From Pulicaria dysenterica (taxonomy: Eukaryota > Streptophyta > Magnoliopsida > Asterales > Asteraceae), in contig OX359290.1 of the NCBI GenBank assembly GCA_947179395.2, positions 58,766,876 to 58,830,875 on the forward strand: a DNA stretch of 64,000 nt, in the 5' to 3' direction. Shown here piece after piece: positions 10,174-21,710 of the stretch (position 1 is the first letter of the stretch; every line of letters begins with the position of its first letter). Position numbers and translations under genes: made by a program. The notes under the pieces are model-generated. The model did no database searches. It saw nothing but the letters and a program-made list of their open reading frames with translations, and was not told where the DNA came from.

Positions 10174-11010
10174 TTAAAATTTATCAAAACCAATATTTAT
10201 AATATCTTCTTCTATTTCTTTTTTATTTTCCGTATCATAGTCTGGTTCTGTGTCATATTCTACATTCATAAAATTATTTTCGGTTTCTTCTTCTTCTTTA
10301 GGTGTTTCTTTTTTAAAGTCTAAAATTTTTAAACTTTGTTTTCCATTTAAGTCTTCATATATATAACTTCTTTTAGGTATTAATACTTCCTTTTCTTTTT
10401 CTTTTAAATCATCTAGCTGCCATTCTAATCCTGCTAATTCTTCAAGATCTATTTTTATTGGGTCTATCATTTGTATTGATTTTGAAACTATAGTATTAAC
10501 TATTCCTTCAATATTCACTTTATATTTCGTACCCGATCTATTACTTGCTTTTCTTAATACTCCTATACTTATTACTATATTACTGCCTTCATAATTTTCA
10601 TATCCTTTAGTTTGTAAAACTATTTTTACTTTTTGTAAATCATTTATGCCTTTTAAAATTCCTGATATACAATAAAATAGAGCTGTGTTTTGGCTAAGAT
10701 CAACTTCCATTACAGAGATTATTGCTTTCTTTAATTCTATTTTCTAACTTTTGTCTAGTAATAATGCTAATAATTTAGTTCCTAAATTTTTTTCTTCCTA
10801 ATGCTTTAATTCCTATAACTACTAATCCTATGTGTGCAAAATGTTTTCCTGATTGTTTTATCTTTTGTTTTGTTTCTGGAGAAAATAAATCTATAGTTAC
10901 TGTTTTGTCAATTACTCTAAGACTTTCTTCTCTACTGCTTCGAATTAATACTTTGTTTATATATTAAGACTCGTGTTTGATATAATATTTTGGGATTTAA
11001 AATATCAAGT
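10174..11010 (-). pseudogene. Endogenous virus movement protein
   Basis: The upstream part (about 11000-10715, broken) reads ESLRVIDKTVTIDLFSPE and then HFAHIGLVVIGIKALGRKKF, the conserved core of the 30K-type caulimovirid movement protein. The frame 10710-10174 (178 residues) continues with VKIVLQTKGYENYEGSNIVIS, YKVNIEGIVNTIVS and LEELAGLEWQL, which resembles the badnavirus/tungrovirus version rather than the caulimovirus one. An acidic tail (KEEEETENNFMNVEYDTEPDYDTENKKEIEED) links it to the coat protein. In a live virus it enlarges plasmodesmata for cell-to-cell spread. The 5' half is frameshifted, so it is inactive. Confidence 0.8.
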
Positions 11011-11709
11011 TGATGTTGATTATATAAATTTATATTTCTATCAATGTCAATTTCTTCTTCTAACTGTATTACTTGTTCATTAATCTTTGATCCTGATCCT
11101 TTTCTAAGTATTCTATTTATAAGTGAATTAAATGTTATAATATCTTGTATATTACTTGTTGAATTTTTTACTTCTAGTATTGTTCTACTTTTTTCCGCAA
11201 AATTTTGCTTATTCGTTTTCTTGGTAACTATTGTTTATAGGGTTTAGGTTTTCTATTAATTTTAATATCTTCTATGTTTAATTTATTTATTGCTTCTGTA
11301 ACTTTTTCTATATCACTTACCGTATTTGTATATGTTTCTTTTTTATCTTCTAAGATATTAATTATTTCATTTAATTTTTCTATAATTTGTAATAATAGGC
11401 TAATAATAAAGTTAAATAATATAGGGTACTGTTTATCACTTTTCCCCTATCCAAAATATTTAGTAAATCCTGTAACTTCCTCTTTGTTTTCTTCTGGTTT
11501 ATACTTATTAGCGTCTTCTAATGTTTTTTATAATCTTTTGATAACTCCAGTTTATCCTTCTACTATCTTTTTAACTGTATCTACTAATTTTTTTAGGTTT
11601 GTAATTTGTATTTCTACTTTAGTTAACATATTTTCAATATGTTTAGGCTTACTATTTTCTAATAAATAATTTAACTGTTGAATTTCTTGTTTACTAGAAA
11701 TATTTTTTT

Positions 11710-11926
11710 GGGTTTAGTTCCTAAAAGTACATCGAAGTTGACACCTTTTGCTATTGTGTATACTCATATTTCATTACTCCCATTTAATACACCGAACTTT
11801 TCAAAACTACAGTTTAATACATCTTAACCTGTGATAGCAGGTTAAGGGTGATGTGGATCCGGTTTTGATGATGTGGCATGTGTTTTGAGTGATGATGTGT
11901 AATTTTCTATTTAACAATAACTAAAA

Positions 11927-11963
<37 letters not shown>

Positions 11964-12887
11964 TTGTCAGTGCTTCATCTGCGTTCTTCAAGAAACAAAA
12001 GGGCTTTCATCACAGATCGCAGCCACCACCGCCTTCACCACCGCGAGGAAAACCACCGCCCACCGCCTTCGTCCACCGCGAGGAAAACCACCGCCCACCG
12101 CCTTTACCACCGCCTTCCTCCCCATCCTTCGTTCAGAACATATCTGAACTCGTGAGAACCATCGCAAGAACAAATCGATTTCAGGGTTTGAATTGGGATT
12201 TCTCCCATCAATTTCTCCCGTGAAGGCGACCTTGAAGATTTGGGTTTCTTGTTCATCTCCAGTGTTTCAGGTTAGGGTTTAGGGTTTGGGCGATTTGGGT
12301 TTCTTGTTCATCTGCATACGATTTAGGGTTTTTCTTTACAGATTGGTCATCTGCATACGATTTGGGTTTCTTGTTCGTCTGCATACGATTTAGGGTTTCT
12401 GGTTCATCTTCTTGTTTTCTTCGATCAGATAGGTTGTTTATGTTTGGTTTCTGTTTAATCTTGTTAGTGTTGTTTATGTTCTTCATCAGATCTGTTTAAT
12501 CTTGTTTTCTTCGATCAGATAGGTTGTTTATGTTCATAGTGTTGTTTATGTTTGGTTTCTGTTTAATCTTGTTAGTGATTTGCTTGTTTTTGTTGCTTCG
12601 ATGTTCTTCATCAGATCTGGGTTGAAGATGAAGATGTTCTTGAAGGAAGAACATCAAGATGAAGGTGTTCTTAATTGTATGATGTGGCAAAATGTTATGA
12701 GATGGCATGATGAGGTGGAATAAAAAAAGTAAAAATAAAACAAATTACCGGTTACCTGTTGAGCAGGTAATCGGGTGTACTAAATGGTAGTTTTTAAGAG
12801 TTGAGTGTATTAAATGAGAGTAATGAAAGATGAGTATACACAATAGCCAAAAGTGACAACTTCGATGTACTTTTAGGAACTAAACCC
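11710..12887. mobile_element. Non-autonomous Mutator-like element (possible Pack-MULE)
   Basis: Long terminal inverted repeats of roughly 110 bp start GGGTTTAGTTCCTAAAAG at 11710 and end with its reverse complement at 12887. The element is flanked by a perfect 9-bp target duplication TATTTTTTT (11701-11709 and 12888-12896). A 9-bp duplication with long TIRs is the hallmark of Mutator-like elements. Just inside each TIR is a small hairpin (11823-11847 and 12754-12776). There is no transposase. The interior (about 11960-12720) is much more GC-rich at its start and contains two kinds of short direct repeats. It sits in the viral N-terminal coding region. Confidence 0.88.
11964..12720. other. Interior of the Mutator-like element: candidate captured host DNA
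   Basis: After an ATA microsatellite (11929-11964) comes a GC-rich block with a repeated 34-bp unit (CCGCGAGGAAAACCACCGCC core, twice near 12030-12100). A T-rich block follows with repeats of TTGGGTTTCTTGTTCATCTGCATACG (quoted in parts at 12290, 12345 and 12370) and of a GATCAGATAGG unit. The style resembles 5' untranslated leader and first intron of a plant gene. Short ORFs (11964-12155 plus, 12173-11988 minus) are low complexity and not convincing proteins. Confidence 0.4.
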
Positions 12888-12979
12888 TATTTTTTTCTAA
12901 TATCCTTTAATTCTTTTATAATTTGATTATTTTGATCTTTAATATATCCTAAATTTTATGTTAACTTGTTTATTATTTC

Positions 12980-12983
<4 letters not shown>

Positions 12984-13061
<78 letters not shown>
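12984..13061. repeat. (TA)n microsatellite, about 39 units
   Basis: An uninterrupted TA run of 78 bases lies inside or at the edge of the endogenous virus. TA tracts are known neighbours of integrated pararetroviruses. Confidence 0.95.
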
Positions 13062-13063
<2 letters not shown>

Positions 13064-13394
13064 GTTAAACGTTCTGTATGTAAACTATGTTTGTATTTAG
13101 TATTAAATTTGCAATTAAGATGATTGCGATCTAAATAACTATCGTTGACTTCTAAATTTAAAAACTCAAGCTTTTTGAAAATCATGGTTGAAGATGAGGA
13201 ATCAATAATTATATAAATTTCTACTCTCCTAGTTTTCTCCTTATTCCATTTTTCTTTACGAGATTTTCTTATATCCCTTTGAAATATATAATAAACATAA
13301 TAAACAGATAACAACGTTACCCTAAAATTTACCATATCCTTCTTTATAATATCATGAGCATAAAATAATTCTTCAATCTTCACCTAAGCGGGTA

Positions 13395-14980
13395 CTCAAT
13401 AATAACATGTGGACTTATGATGCCACCAATAATGCGAGCTTGGCAATGTAGTCCTTTAGCTGCTGGATGCCTGAGGAGGCAGTTTCATTTTGAGGAGAGT
13501 CTTGACCTTGTGAATCACCCTGGTTTGAGGATTAAACATTGACAGGTCATGCACTAGAGTGTGAGAAGTGAAGAGAATGAATAGGGCTTGAAATGTGAAG
13601 TGTATGGGTTGGTGGTTGGCCAAATTGGTTTAGAGGGGGGTGAGTGACCCTGGGGATTGGTCAGATTTTCAATGTTACCTGAGTGTGTCTGCTCAGGCAC
13701 AGTAACAGGCTCTCCCATGGCTCAAGTAAGTGTGGGCTGAGTAGACACCACACCCGGGTAAGGCTGTTGGGTTGTAATGAGCCTCGAGGTTGACACCTTA
13801 AGAGAAGGCGTCTCCCCCTCAACTCCTGCATGTGGAGGGATCAGTGTGATCTCAGCTCCAGTGATGCCTTTAGATGTGGCACCACCAATGACAGTTGTTC
13901 AGTGGTATGTTAGGATATTCTCCCTAGCAGCAGTGGGCATACCAGGGTAGATTCAGATTAGGATTTATGAGTTGGTTCCACTTCAGTCTTATCTCCAAAT
14001 GTAGATGGAGAAAAGTGAGAAGAGAGTGAGAGAGGAGAGGTTTTACCTGAAGTAGCTTCTGAATGAGCTGGTTCAGCTTGAGTAGAGTGCTCAGCTTGAA
14101 CCTCCGTGTCAGCTTGAGAAGCTCCCCCTTGATTCGATCCCTCAATTTCACTCTCAGAAGACGAAGCCTCAGCAATTAACAGCATGGGCTCACTCAGTTC
14201 CTCTTGCTCTGGGAAGATGTCGTTGTTGAACATCTTGGGGCTGAGTGTTGGCACCAGCGACAACTCCTGATTGGCTTCGTAGAGTGCTCTCCCTAGCTCA
14301 GCTTCAAATGCTAAGGACAGGTACCTTATGAAAGGTACATGAAGGTCTCTTGTGGCCTTCATCACAGGGACCTTGAGCTCATTGAAGATGAGCTATGCAA
14401 AATCGATATTTCTTCCAAAGAACATGTTGTGCAACAACTGCATCTCGAACTCATTTATTTGGTCCAGTCCTCCAACCTTGGTACCAAGTGAACGAATCAC
14501 AGTGGACACCATAAATCCCCATCCGGTTGGGAAAGTGGCCTTCTTGATCACCCCTTCAGTTTGAGGGTGACCCATCTGTGGCAGAACAGACCTCGCCACT
14601 AGCCTCGTCACAACAGGCTCGAATTCGTCATGTTGAGGAAGACGAAGAATCTCCCTTAGCCTGTTAGCGGTGAGAGTAATGGTTCTGTCTCCATTCAACA
14701 CTGTGCCTCTGATTGCGTCATTGATATGATCGTAAGTACACGAAAACCAGAATTCCAGCAAGTGCTGAGGAACCATGTGCAAAGGTGCTCCGGTGAAAGC
14801 AAAAGCTAATGGGCATTTACGAATGTAATTGACCCATGGTTCATATCCTCTGTTAATCTTGCGTAGAGGGATTGCCAGGCAAGCGCGCTGATTGTTGATT
14901 TTTATCAGCGGCAATCCGTTGTTTCGAAACGCAGCTCCTCTGAACATTCGATCACCTAGAACTAGAATGGTTCCTTCCAT
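13395..14980 (-). pseudogene. Element C ORF3 (envelope-position ORF of SIRE-like elements)
   Basis: The ATG at 14980 opens 195 residues (MEGTILVLGDRMFRGAAFRN ... MFFGRNIDFA), then a stop. The frame goes on at 14365-13958 (FIRYLSLAFEAELGRALYEAN) and decays into Ser/Gln/Glu-rich sequence (SQADTEVQAEHSTQAEPAHSEA). A motif LTANRLREILRLP matches VTVDRLREIFRLL in the ORF3 of E1, so the families share this gene. I see no signal peptide or clear membrane helix, so calling it an envelope protein would rest on position alone. It reaches the left end of C without an obvious natural stop, so the C-terminus is lost. Confidence 0.7.
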
Positions 14981-15920
14981 CGATTAAATTTTTATTACAC
15001 AGAGTAATTACTTTGGAATGCGCACTGAGCGATTGTCTATAGCGCACTGAGCGACTTAGGGTTTTGAGATCGATGGAACCGAAAATATGCACTTAGCAGA
15101 GAGGAGGGAAGGTATTTGAGAGGATGAGAAGTCTGGATTGTAAGCGTAAACCCTCTAAACCGAACTTAATCGGTATATATACCTTTCCAAGGAGAGAGAA
15201 AAGTTACCGTTAGAAATCCCCCTTTTGATCTGTTACGCCGTAAAATTTTGATGTAACGGTGAGCGGGTAGAACTAATCATCTTTCAACGGATACTAATGT
15301 AATATAATAATATTGACTTACAATAATATTATATACACTGATGTATTATACCTATACACAATTTAGTATAATACGCGATTTGAGAGTGACCCAAATACGC
15401 AGTGGTCATGAATTAATCACACTTAGTAAATAACACATGAGTTTGGACACACCAAGCTGAGTAAACATATTACTCAGTTTAACTCAAGCACTCAGCTTGA
15501 TTCAAGCACTCAGCTTGAAATGTGCACTCAGCTTGAGAATGAAACTCAGCTTGAGTAGAGCACACAGCTCATGAGTAATGACACCAAGTCATTTTCGCCT
15601 GAGACTGACTCAACGAACCTTTTAACCATACTGAGTAGTCAAAGAATGTTTGGAACCAACCAAACGTGTCAACCAATCACACAGTTTGAGTTAAGCACAT
15701 AGCTCAGACTCAGTGACACTTAGTCATATATGTTTGAGACTGACTCAAACTGTATCATAACTACACTAAGTAAGTGAAATGTGTTTGGAACGCACCAAAC
15801 TAAAGAACTCATTGTTCAGCTTGATAAGATTCAGTTTATGAAAACTTATTCATAAACTGTGCACTCAGCTTAAGACACTTAGTCTTTGTCAAACTGAAAA
15901 CTCGGATTCTAGACACTTAG
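14981..15920 (-). other. Element C spacer between pol and ORF3
   Basis: This is 940 bases without a credible ORF. It holds repeated CTCAGCTTGA motifs (four between 15482 and 15555, another at 15815 and a variant at 15865), recurring GACTGACTCAA and GTTTGGAACNNACCAAAC phrases, and a TATA box near 15177. It looks like a promoter and 5' leader for ORF3. Confidence 0.6.
15172..15183 (-). promoter_or_regulatory. Internal TATA box upstream of ORF3 in C
   Basis: GGTATATATACC lies about 190 bases upstream of the ORF3 ATG (14980) and downstream of the motif cluster in transcription order. E1 has a comparable TATA box at 53671. It suggests separate transcription of ORF3; transcript data are not available here. 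Confidence 0.45.
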
Positions 15921-17385
15921 CTAGGGGTTGAGCATACCCAAGTTACTTAGCAGATACATAAACCTCTTCTCATCAAGTGGTTTAGTAAAGATATCTGCTA
16001 GTTGGTCATCAGTGGAAATAAATTTAATGTCAACTTTACCTTTTTCCACGATGTCCCTGATGAAGTGATGTCTAATTTCAATGTGTTTGGTTCTTGAGTG
16101 CAAGACTGGATTGTAACTGATGGCTATAGCGTTTTGGTTATCACAGAAGATAGGAGTTTTCTTGAAACTCATGCCAAAGTCCCGAAGCTGATGTTGCATC
16201 CATAGGATTTTAGCACAACAGCTACCTGCTGCAACATATTCAGCTTCAGCAGTTGAAGTAGCCACTGAGTTCTGTTTCTTACTAGTCCAACTGACTAACT
16301 TCCCTCCAAGCATTTGACATCCTCAAGTAGTTGATTTTCTGTCTAACTTGCACCCAGCATAGTCAGCATCTAAAAAACCAACTAACTCAAATCCAGAGTC
16401 CTTTGGATACCAAAGCCCTAGATTTGGTGTACCTTTTAGGTACCTAAAGATCCTTTTCACAGCTTGAAGATGTGATTCTTTAGGATCTGCCTGATATCTT
16501 GCACAAACACATGTAGCAAACATAATATCAGGTCTACTAGCTGTCAAATAGAGCAATGAACCTATCATTCCTCTATAGGTAGACTGACACACAGACTTTC
16601 CATCTGAGTCTTTAGTCAGATTGACAGCTGGTGACATGGGTGTTTTCATGGTTGAACTTGAATCAAAACCATATTTCTTTATCAAATCAAGAACATACTT
16701 GCTTTGATTGATGAATATTTCATCAGGCTTTTGTTGAATTTGCAGGCCTAGGAAATATGTCATCTCATGTATCATACTCATCTTGTACTTTTGTGACATT
16801 ATTTTGGAGAACCACTCACACAGAGATTCATTGGTAGAACCAAAAATGATGTCATCCACATAGATTTGTACAAGAATCACCTGTCCTTTACTTCTTTTAA
16901 AAAAGAGTGTCTTATCTATACTACCTCTGGTGAAATCCATGGATAGTAGATAAGTGGACAGTGTATCATACCAAGCTCTTGGAGCTTGTGTAAGACCATA
17001 CAAAGCCTTGTCTAACTTATAGACATGATGTGGAAACTTTGAACTTACAAAGCCAGGAGGTTGTTTCACATAGACTTCCTCCTGAAGTTTTCCATTTAGG
17101 AAAGCACTCTTCACATCCATTTGATAGACTTTGAAGTCTTTATACGCTGCATAAGCCAGGAACAGGGGCAAAGGTTTCATCATAATCGATTCCTTCCTCT
17201 TGCTTATACCCTTGTGCTACCAGCCTGGCTTTGTTCCTCACTATCACTTCATCCTTGTCCATTTTATTTCTATAGACCCACTTAGTGCCTATAATTGAAT
17301 GATCTTTGGGGGCAGGGACAAGGTTCCAGACCTTATATCTCTCAAGCTCATTTAATTCCTCTTGCATAGCTTCAACAATCCTCAT
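15921..17385 (-). pseudogene. Element C reverse transcriptase and RNase H
   Basis: Frame 17385-17140 holds the start of the copia RT domain (MRIVEAMQEELNELERYKVWNLV; ARLVAQGYKQEEGIDYDETFAPV). A frameshift leads to 17183-16323, with FKVYQMDVKSAFLNG, GFVSSKFPHHVYKL and the catalytic YVDDIIFG intact, then YRGMIGSLLYLTASRPDI. A stop after DRKSTT separates the RNase H part at 16313-15921 (SKKQNSVATSTAEAEYVAAG; TKHIEIRHHFIRD; QLADIFTKPLDEKRF). These enzymes copy the element RNA into DNA and remove the RNA strand. With one frameshift and one stop, this is the least decayed pol here. Confidence 0.93.
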
Positions 17386-19085
17386 CCTCTAAGGCTTCCT
17401 CAGTCTTCTTTGGTTCCATTTGAGATAGAAAACCAAAGTGTGCAGCGTAATTAGTTGTAGCCTTGGATCTGGCCATGACCTTTTCTTGGAGAGTCTGGTT
17501 CTGAATCTGAGTGATGTTGAGAACGCTGAGGTGAACACGCATCTTCATTCTCAACAACATCATTGTCAACAAACTGATGATCACTGAGATTCTCAGCTTG
17601 AGTGACTTCAGCTCCAAAGGGGTTGACGAGCTCATCATCCTTCTCAGCTTGAGAATCCCTTGTAGTTTGTGATGATTTTTTTGATGAACACACATCATCA
17701 TCACTATCATCTCCTATGACATACATAGGATTTGATAAGTTGGTTTCCTTAGGCCTTTCAAGCTCACTCAGACTGACCAGGTCAGCTTGACTCTTATCAA
17801 CTTGATCAAAACAGTCTTCATCAAAAGAGACATGAATTGATTCTTCTATTGCCTTTCACCTTGTATTATATATTCTATAAGACCTGGAGATTGAGGAATA
17901 ACCAACGAATATTCCAAGATCAGCTTTAGGTTCCAACTTATGGAGCTGATCTATTTGATTCAGCACATAGCATTTTGAACCAAAGATATGGAAATAACCT
18001 ATATTGGGCTTTCTAGACTTATACATCTCATAACATGTCTTTCCATGTCTTTTGACAATGATAGATCTATTCAGGGTATAGCAGACTGTACTAACAGGTT
18101 CATCCCAGAAATAGAGTCTCAATCCTGCCTCACATAGCATTGTTCTACCAGCCTCAATTAGGGTTCTATTTCTCTTTTCAGCAACTCCATTCTGTTGTGG
18201 GGTTCTGACAGATGAGAAATTTTGTAATATTCCCTTTTGTTCACAGAAGCTTTCAAGGGTAGAGTTCCTGAACTCAGTCCCATGATCACTTCTTAGTTGC
18301 TTTACAGACAAACCTTTTTGCAACTCTTCCTGTTTGATAAAACTGATTATCTCCAGGGCAGCCTCACTTTTAGCTTTAAGGAATATTACCCAGGTGAATC
18401 GTGAGAACTCATCTACTATCACCAGTGTGTACTTCTTGCCACTCAGGCTTGGAGTACTTATGGGTCCAAACAGATCCATATGCAACATATGCAGTAAGTC
18501 TGTTATTGAAAATTTTTGGTTTAACTTAAAAGACCCTTTATAGTGTTTCCCTTGTTCACAAGCTGACCACAATTTGTGTTTGACAAATGTGATCTTTGGT
18601 AATCCAGAGACTAACTCTTTATTGGACATCATATTAATATTTTTAAATTTTAGATGAGATAAACGTTTATGCCATAACCAACTCAGCTTAGGAACATAAT
18701 GGGAATACAAGCAAGTTTCATTATAGGGATCAGCAGAATTAAGATCAAGTAGATACACATCTCTTTCTCTTTTAGCTATTAATACAGGTTTTCCCTTAGC
18801 AATATAGATTGTTCCTGCTTTCTTCCTAAAAGTAACAACATTATCTTCATCACACAATTGACTGATACTAATCAGGTTGTGTTTGAGACCTTTGACATAG
18901 GCAACTCTCTGGAATGTAACTTTACCAGCTTTCATCTTTCCATAGCCTTTAGTTCTTCCATGTGAGTTGTCTCCAAATGTTACTTTAGGACCTTCATCTT
19001 CTTGGAAATCACTAAGAAATCCTTTCCACCAAGTCATGTGCCTTGTGCATCCACTATCCAAGTACCATTTACTTGAACCCTGCAC
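17386..19085 (-). pseudogene. Element C aspartic protease and integrase
   Basis: The 409-residue frame 19085-17856 starts MQGSSKWYLDSGCTRHMTWW with the DSG protease site. It goes on to the integrase zinc region (WLWHKRLSHLKFKNINMM ... WSACEQGKHYKGSF; the first cysteine of CxxC is tryptophan) and a complete DDE core: HMDLFGPI, LRSDHGTEFRN and TPQQNGVAEKRN. It ends in the GKTCYEMYKSRKPNIGYFHIFGSKCY region. A linker rich in Asp/Ser/Gln follows at 17726-17451 (SDDDVCSSKKSSQTTRDSQAEKDD), joining integrase to RT in another frame. Length and motif spacing are normal for copia pol. Confidence 0.92.
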
Positions 19086-19099
19086 ATGAGATGAAAACT

Positions 19100-21647
19100 A
19101 AACAAATTAGTTTTGTTTGGGAACCTACTTCTTGGTGGGTTCAGATGAGGAGCACTTAGCATCTCCATCTTGTTGAACTGACTGTTTAGCTTGAGCAGGA
19201 GCTGAGTCCTGTGTAGGCTGATCAGCTTGTTCTTGTTTAGCCCTTGAGATTTCTGCATCACAGTCCTTAGCCTCATGACCTCTACTTCTGCACTTGTAGC
19301 ATCTCCTTCTTCCAATGATTACAGGAGGTAGAGTGTCCAATAATTCTTGTGAGAACTTACTCTCAGTTTTAGGATTATATGTTGTGGATAACTTTTCAAC
19401 TTTCTTACCAAGTTGATTCACCTGATGATCACTGACTTTGGACTTACCTTTGTCAGATCTCTGTTTGTTATCCTTTTGATGAGAAGATTGACTAACAACC
19501 TTCTGTTCCATGACTTTGGACTTACCTTTGTCATGACTGCTGGACTCACCAGTTTCAACACGTTTGGACTTACCACTGTTGATATTCTTGGACTTACCAA
19601 GATCCACAACTTTGGACTTACCATTGTCGTGTTTTGACCTCTGACTTACAGTGGTCTTTCTGTTCTTGTAACTTCTCTCCGAGCCAGAAAGAGAACTTTG
19701 ACTTTTGAAAGGGTTTGGATTAAGCCTTTCTATGACCGAAGTTCTTTGAACAGACTGAGTGCCTAGTCTGTCCAGCACAGACTTGCCATGCTGTTTAGAT
19801 GTTGAGCACTCATTTCCATGATCTTTAGATTTCACAAACATATTGAATTTCAAGCTTGGATCATGTATTTTCTCTGAGGCTGACTTCTGAAACTTAATCA
19901 GCTGTCTATCTTCCTCAGAATATGTACTTGCTATCTCATCATCAGCTACATAAGCTGCTGTTTGATAGTCACCTCCAAGTACAACCTTTACCTGTTTAGG
20001 TATCTATTGGTTTATGCACTTTTCAACAAGCTTTAATGACTTACACCAAGACTCCGTAACCTTTTGAAGTTGGTAAGCTTTGTCTTTAGCTTCCCGAAGT
20101 TCTTCACTTAGAAGTTTATTAATGTGTCTTTGACATTCAAGATCACATTATGCTTTCTTACCAACATCAATGAGAGACTTATTTTCCTTAATCTCATTCT
20201 TGAGTTTAGTTATCTCATCTTTGAGGTCATTTTGAGACTTAAGGATAGTCTTGAAATCATTCAGCAGATAATCAAAAGCAAAACCCTTTTCCTCATCAGT
20301 ATAAGAGTTGAAATTACTGACCTTATACATGGAAGCAGGATCCCAGTCACTAAGCTTGCTGTTTTCCTCAGCTTCCTTCATGTCAACTTCAAAAGTTGAC
20401 TCGGACAAACCATAATCAACCTCATCTATCTCCAAATCTTTATATTCTTGAGCCATCAGACATACATCATCATATGAGGTAGATGATTTTGTATCCCAGG
20501 TTTCAGCAATTAGTCCTTTTGCACTGGGTTTGTCTTCAGGCTTTCCTTTCTTGAGCTGAGTGTATTTCTTTTTGTATTTATCAGCTCTGTATGCATTCTT
20601 ATCAACAACTGATGTTGATTCTACCTTCTTTAATCTGCACTCAGCAGCAATGTGTCCCTTTTTCTCACAGTTGAAGCACACAACATTCTTGGGATCAAAG
20701 GAACTCTTCCCTTTGCCCCTGTCAGATCTTCCTCTTCCCCTTTGAGCTCTTCTCAAACGTCTGGCTAACATTGCCATTTGCTCAGTGATATTCTGAACAT
20801 CATCAGTATCACTTGAGTCTGAGTCTGAGTGGTCAGCTTGAGATTCTGATTCAGTCTCAGATTCAACAACCAGTGTCTTGGAACTTTTCTTCCTTTTCTG
20901 TGCAACCAATGCAACTTCATTCTTATCTAGAGACTCCTTGAGTTGTTGTTGAGAAGTTCTCTTGTGTTCAGTGATCTGTTCATGATTTAGCAAGAACCCA
21001 TAAATGGACTGTAGGTTGTACACGTACAGTGTTCCTCAAGCCCTTAGTGCTGTAGTTACATCGTTAAATCTCTCTGGTAACACATCCAGAAATTTCAGCA
21101 CAAGTTCAGCATCATCTTTCTTTACACCCATACTAAGTAGGTCATTTATCAAGCAGTGAAACCTTGTGAACAAATCTGACAAGGTTTCATTCTTCTTTGA
21201 AAAGAAGTTTTCATAAGATCTATTCAAATGACTTCTCTTATGTTGCTTGACTAGATCCGTTCCATCATAAGTAACACTCAGTGTGTCCCAAATATCTTTT
21301 GCAGTTTGATACCCAGTCACAGTGTGCAAGATTTCGTTGGTCAGGCCATTTGCCAGAACACTTTTTGCCTTGTCATCCAGATTGAAGAGTTTCCAATCTT
21401 CATCAGTCCAGGATGCAATATGCTTTCTTGTTTCCTTTTCAGTTTTTCCAGGAGACGTATCACTGACAGTAGCAGGAATCTTGGGGATGATGGGTCCTTT
21501 TGTAATGATATCGAACATACGAATGTCAATGGACTTGAGGAATATCATGGCTCTAAATTTCCACATAGGATAGTCAGATTCATCAAATATGTGACAGCCT
21601 TTGGCAGATATCTGTGGAAAGTTTGAAGGATTATTGCTTGTAGACAT
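19100..21647 (-). pseudogene. Element C gag (SIRE-type, two zinc knuckles)
   Basis: The ATG at 21647 (MSTSNNPSNFPQISAKGC) begins the UBN2 gag domain, with YPMWKFRAMIFLKSIDIRMFD and LNRSYENFFSKKNETLSDLFTRF. A GGA-to-TGA stop lies near 21034. Frame 21023-20148 follows, with an acidic Ser/Asp stretch (ESETESESQADHSDSDSSDTDD), an Arg/Gly-rich segment, the knuckle CFNCEKKGHIAAEC and coiled-coil sequence. Stops near 20145 and 20008 interrupt the middle. Frame 19853-19125 has KGKSKV repeats and a second knuckle CYKCRSRGHEAKDC. Except for three or so stops it is a full-length SIRE gag of about 850 residues. Confidence 0.92.
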
Positions 21648-21699
21648 TGTGAACTTTCTCAGAATCTTGAACTTTCAACTTATGAGTTCGTTCAGCCTA

Positions 21700-21710
21700 C
21701 TCTGATACCA
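21700..21710 (-). other. Primer-binding site, element C
   Basis: The minus strand reads TGGTATCAGAG two bases from the LTR end, matching initiator methionine tRNA. Confidence 0.85.

Larger units (their letters stand above)
11011..13383 (-). pseudogene. Endogenous virus polyprotein N-terminal region, split by a DNA element
   Basis: Outside the Mutator-like insertion (11710-12887) the minus strand keeps pieces of a coiled-coil-rich region. They include NLGYIKDQNNQIIKELKDIRK near 12950-12900, then ENMLTKVEIQITNLKKLVDTVKK and IIEKLNEIINILEDKKETY near 11640-11330. The frame 13383-12973 (MKIEELFYAHDIIKKDM...) lies further upstream and runs into a TA microsatellite that encodes repeated YI. I do not recognise that N-terminal part; it may be viral or flanking DNA. 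Assignment rests on position directly upstream of the movement protein and on the shared AT bias. Confidence 0.5.
7249..13390 (-). other. Endogenous pararetrovirus (badnavirus-like), minus-strand block
   Basis: This is an old integrated copy of a plant DNA pararetrovirus (Caulimoviridae). On the minus strand the order is N-terminal coiled coil, movement protein, coat protein with zinc finger, a second cysteine motif, and aspartic protease. That is the badnavirus/petuvirus polyprotein order. The sequence is very AT-rich and full of stops. It is interrupted by a Mutator-like element (11710-12887) and bounded by element B on the left and the truncated end of C on the right. Reverse transcriptase would follow the protease but is cut off by B. 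Movement-protein and zinc-finger patterns fit badnaviruses and tungroviruses best. Confidence 0.85.

Noticed and set aside
12973..13383. A real 136-residue protein with a YI repeat
   Set aside because: The YI repeat is just the TA microsatellite translated; the rest is unrecognised.
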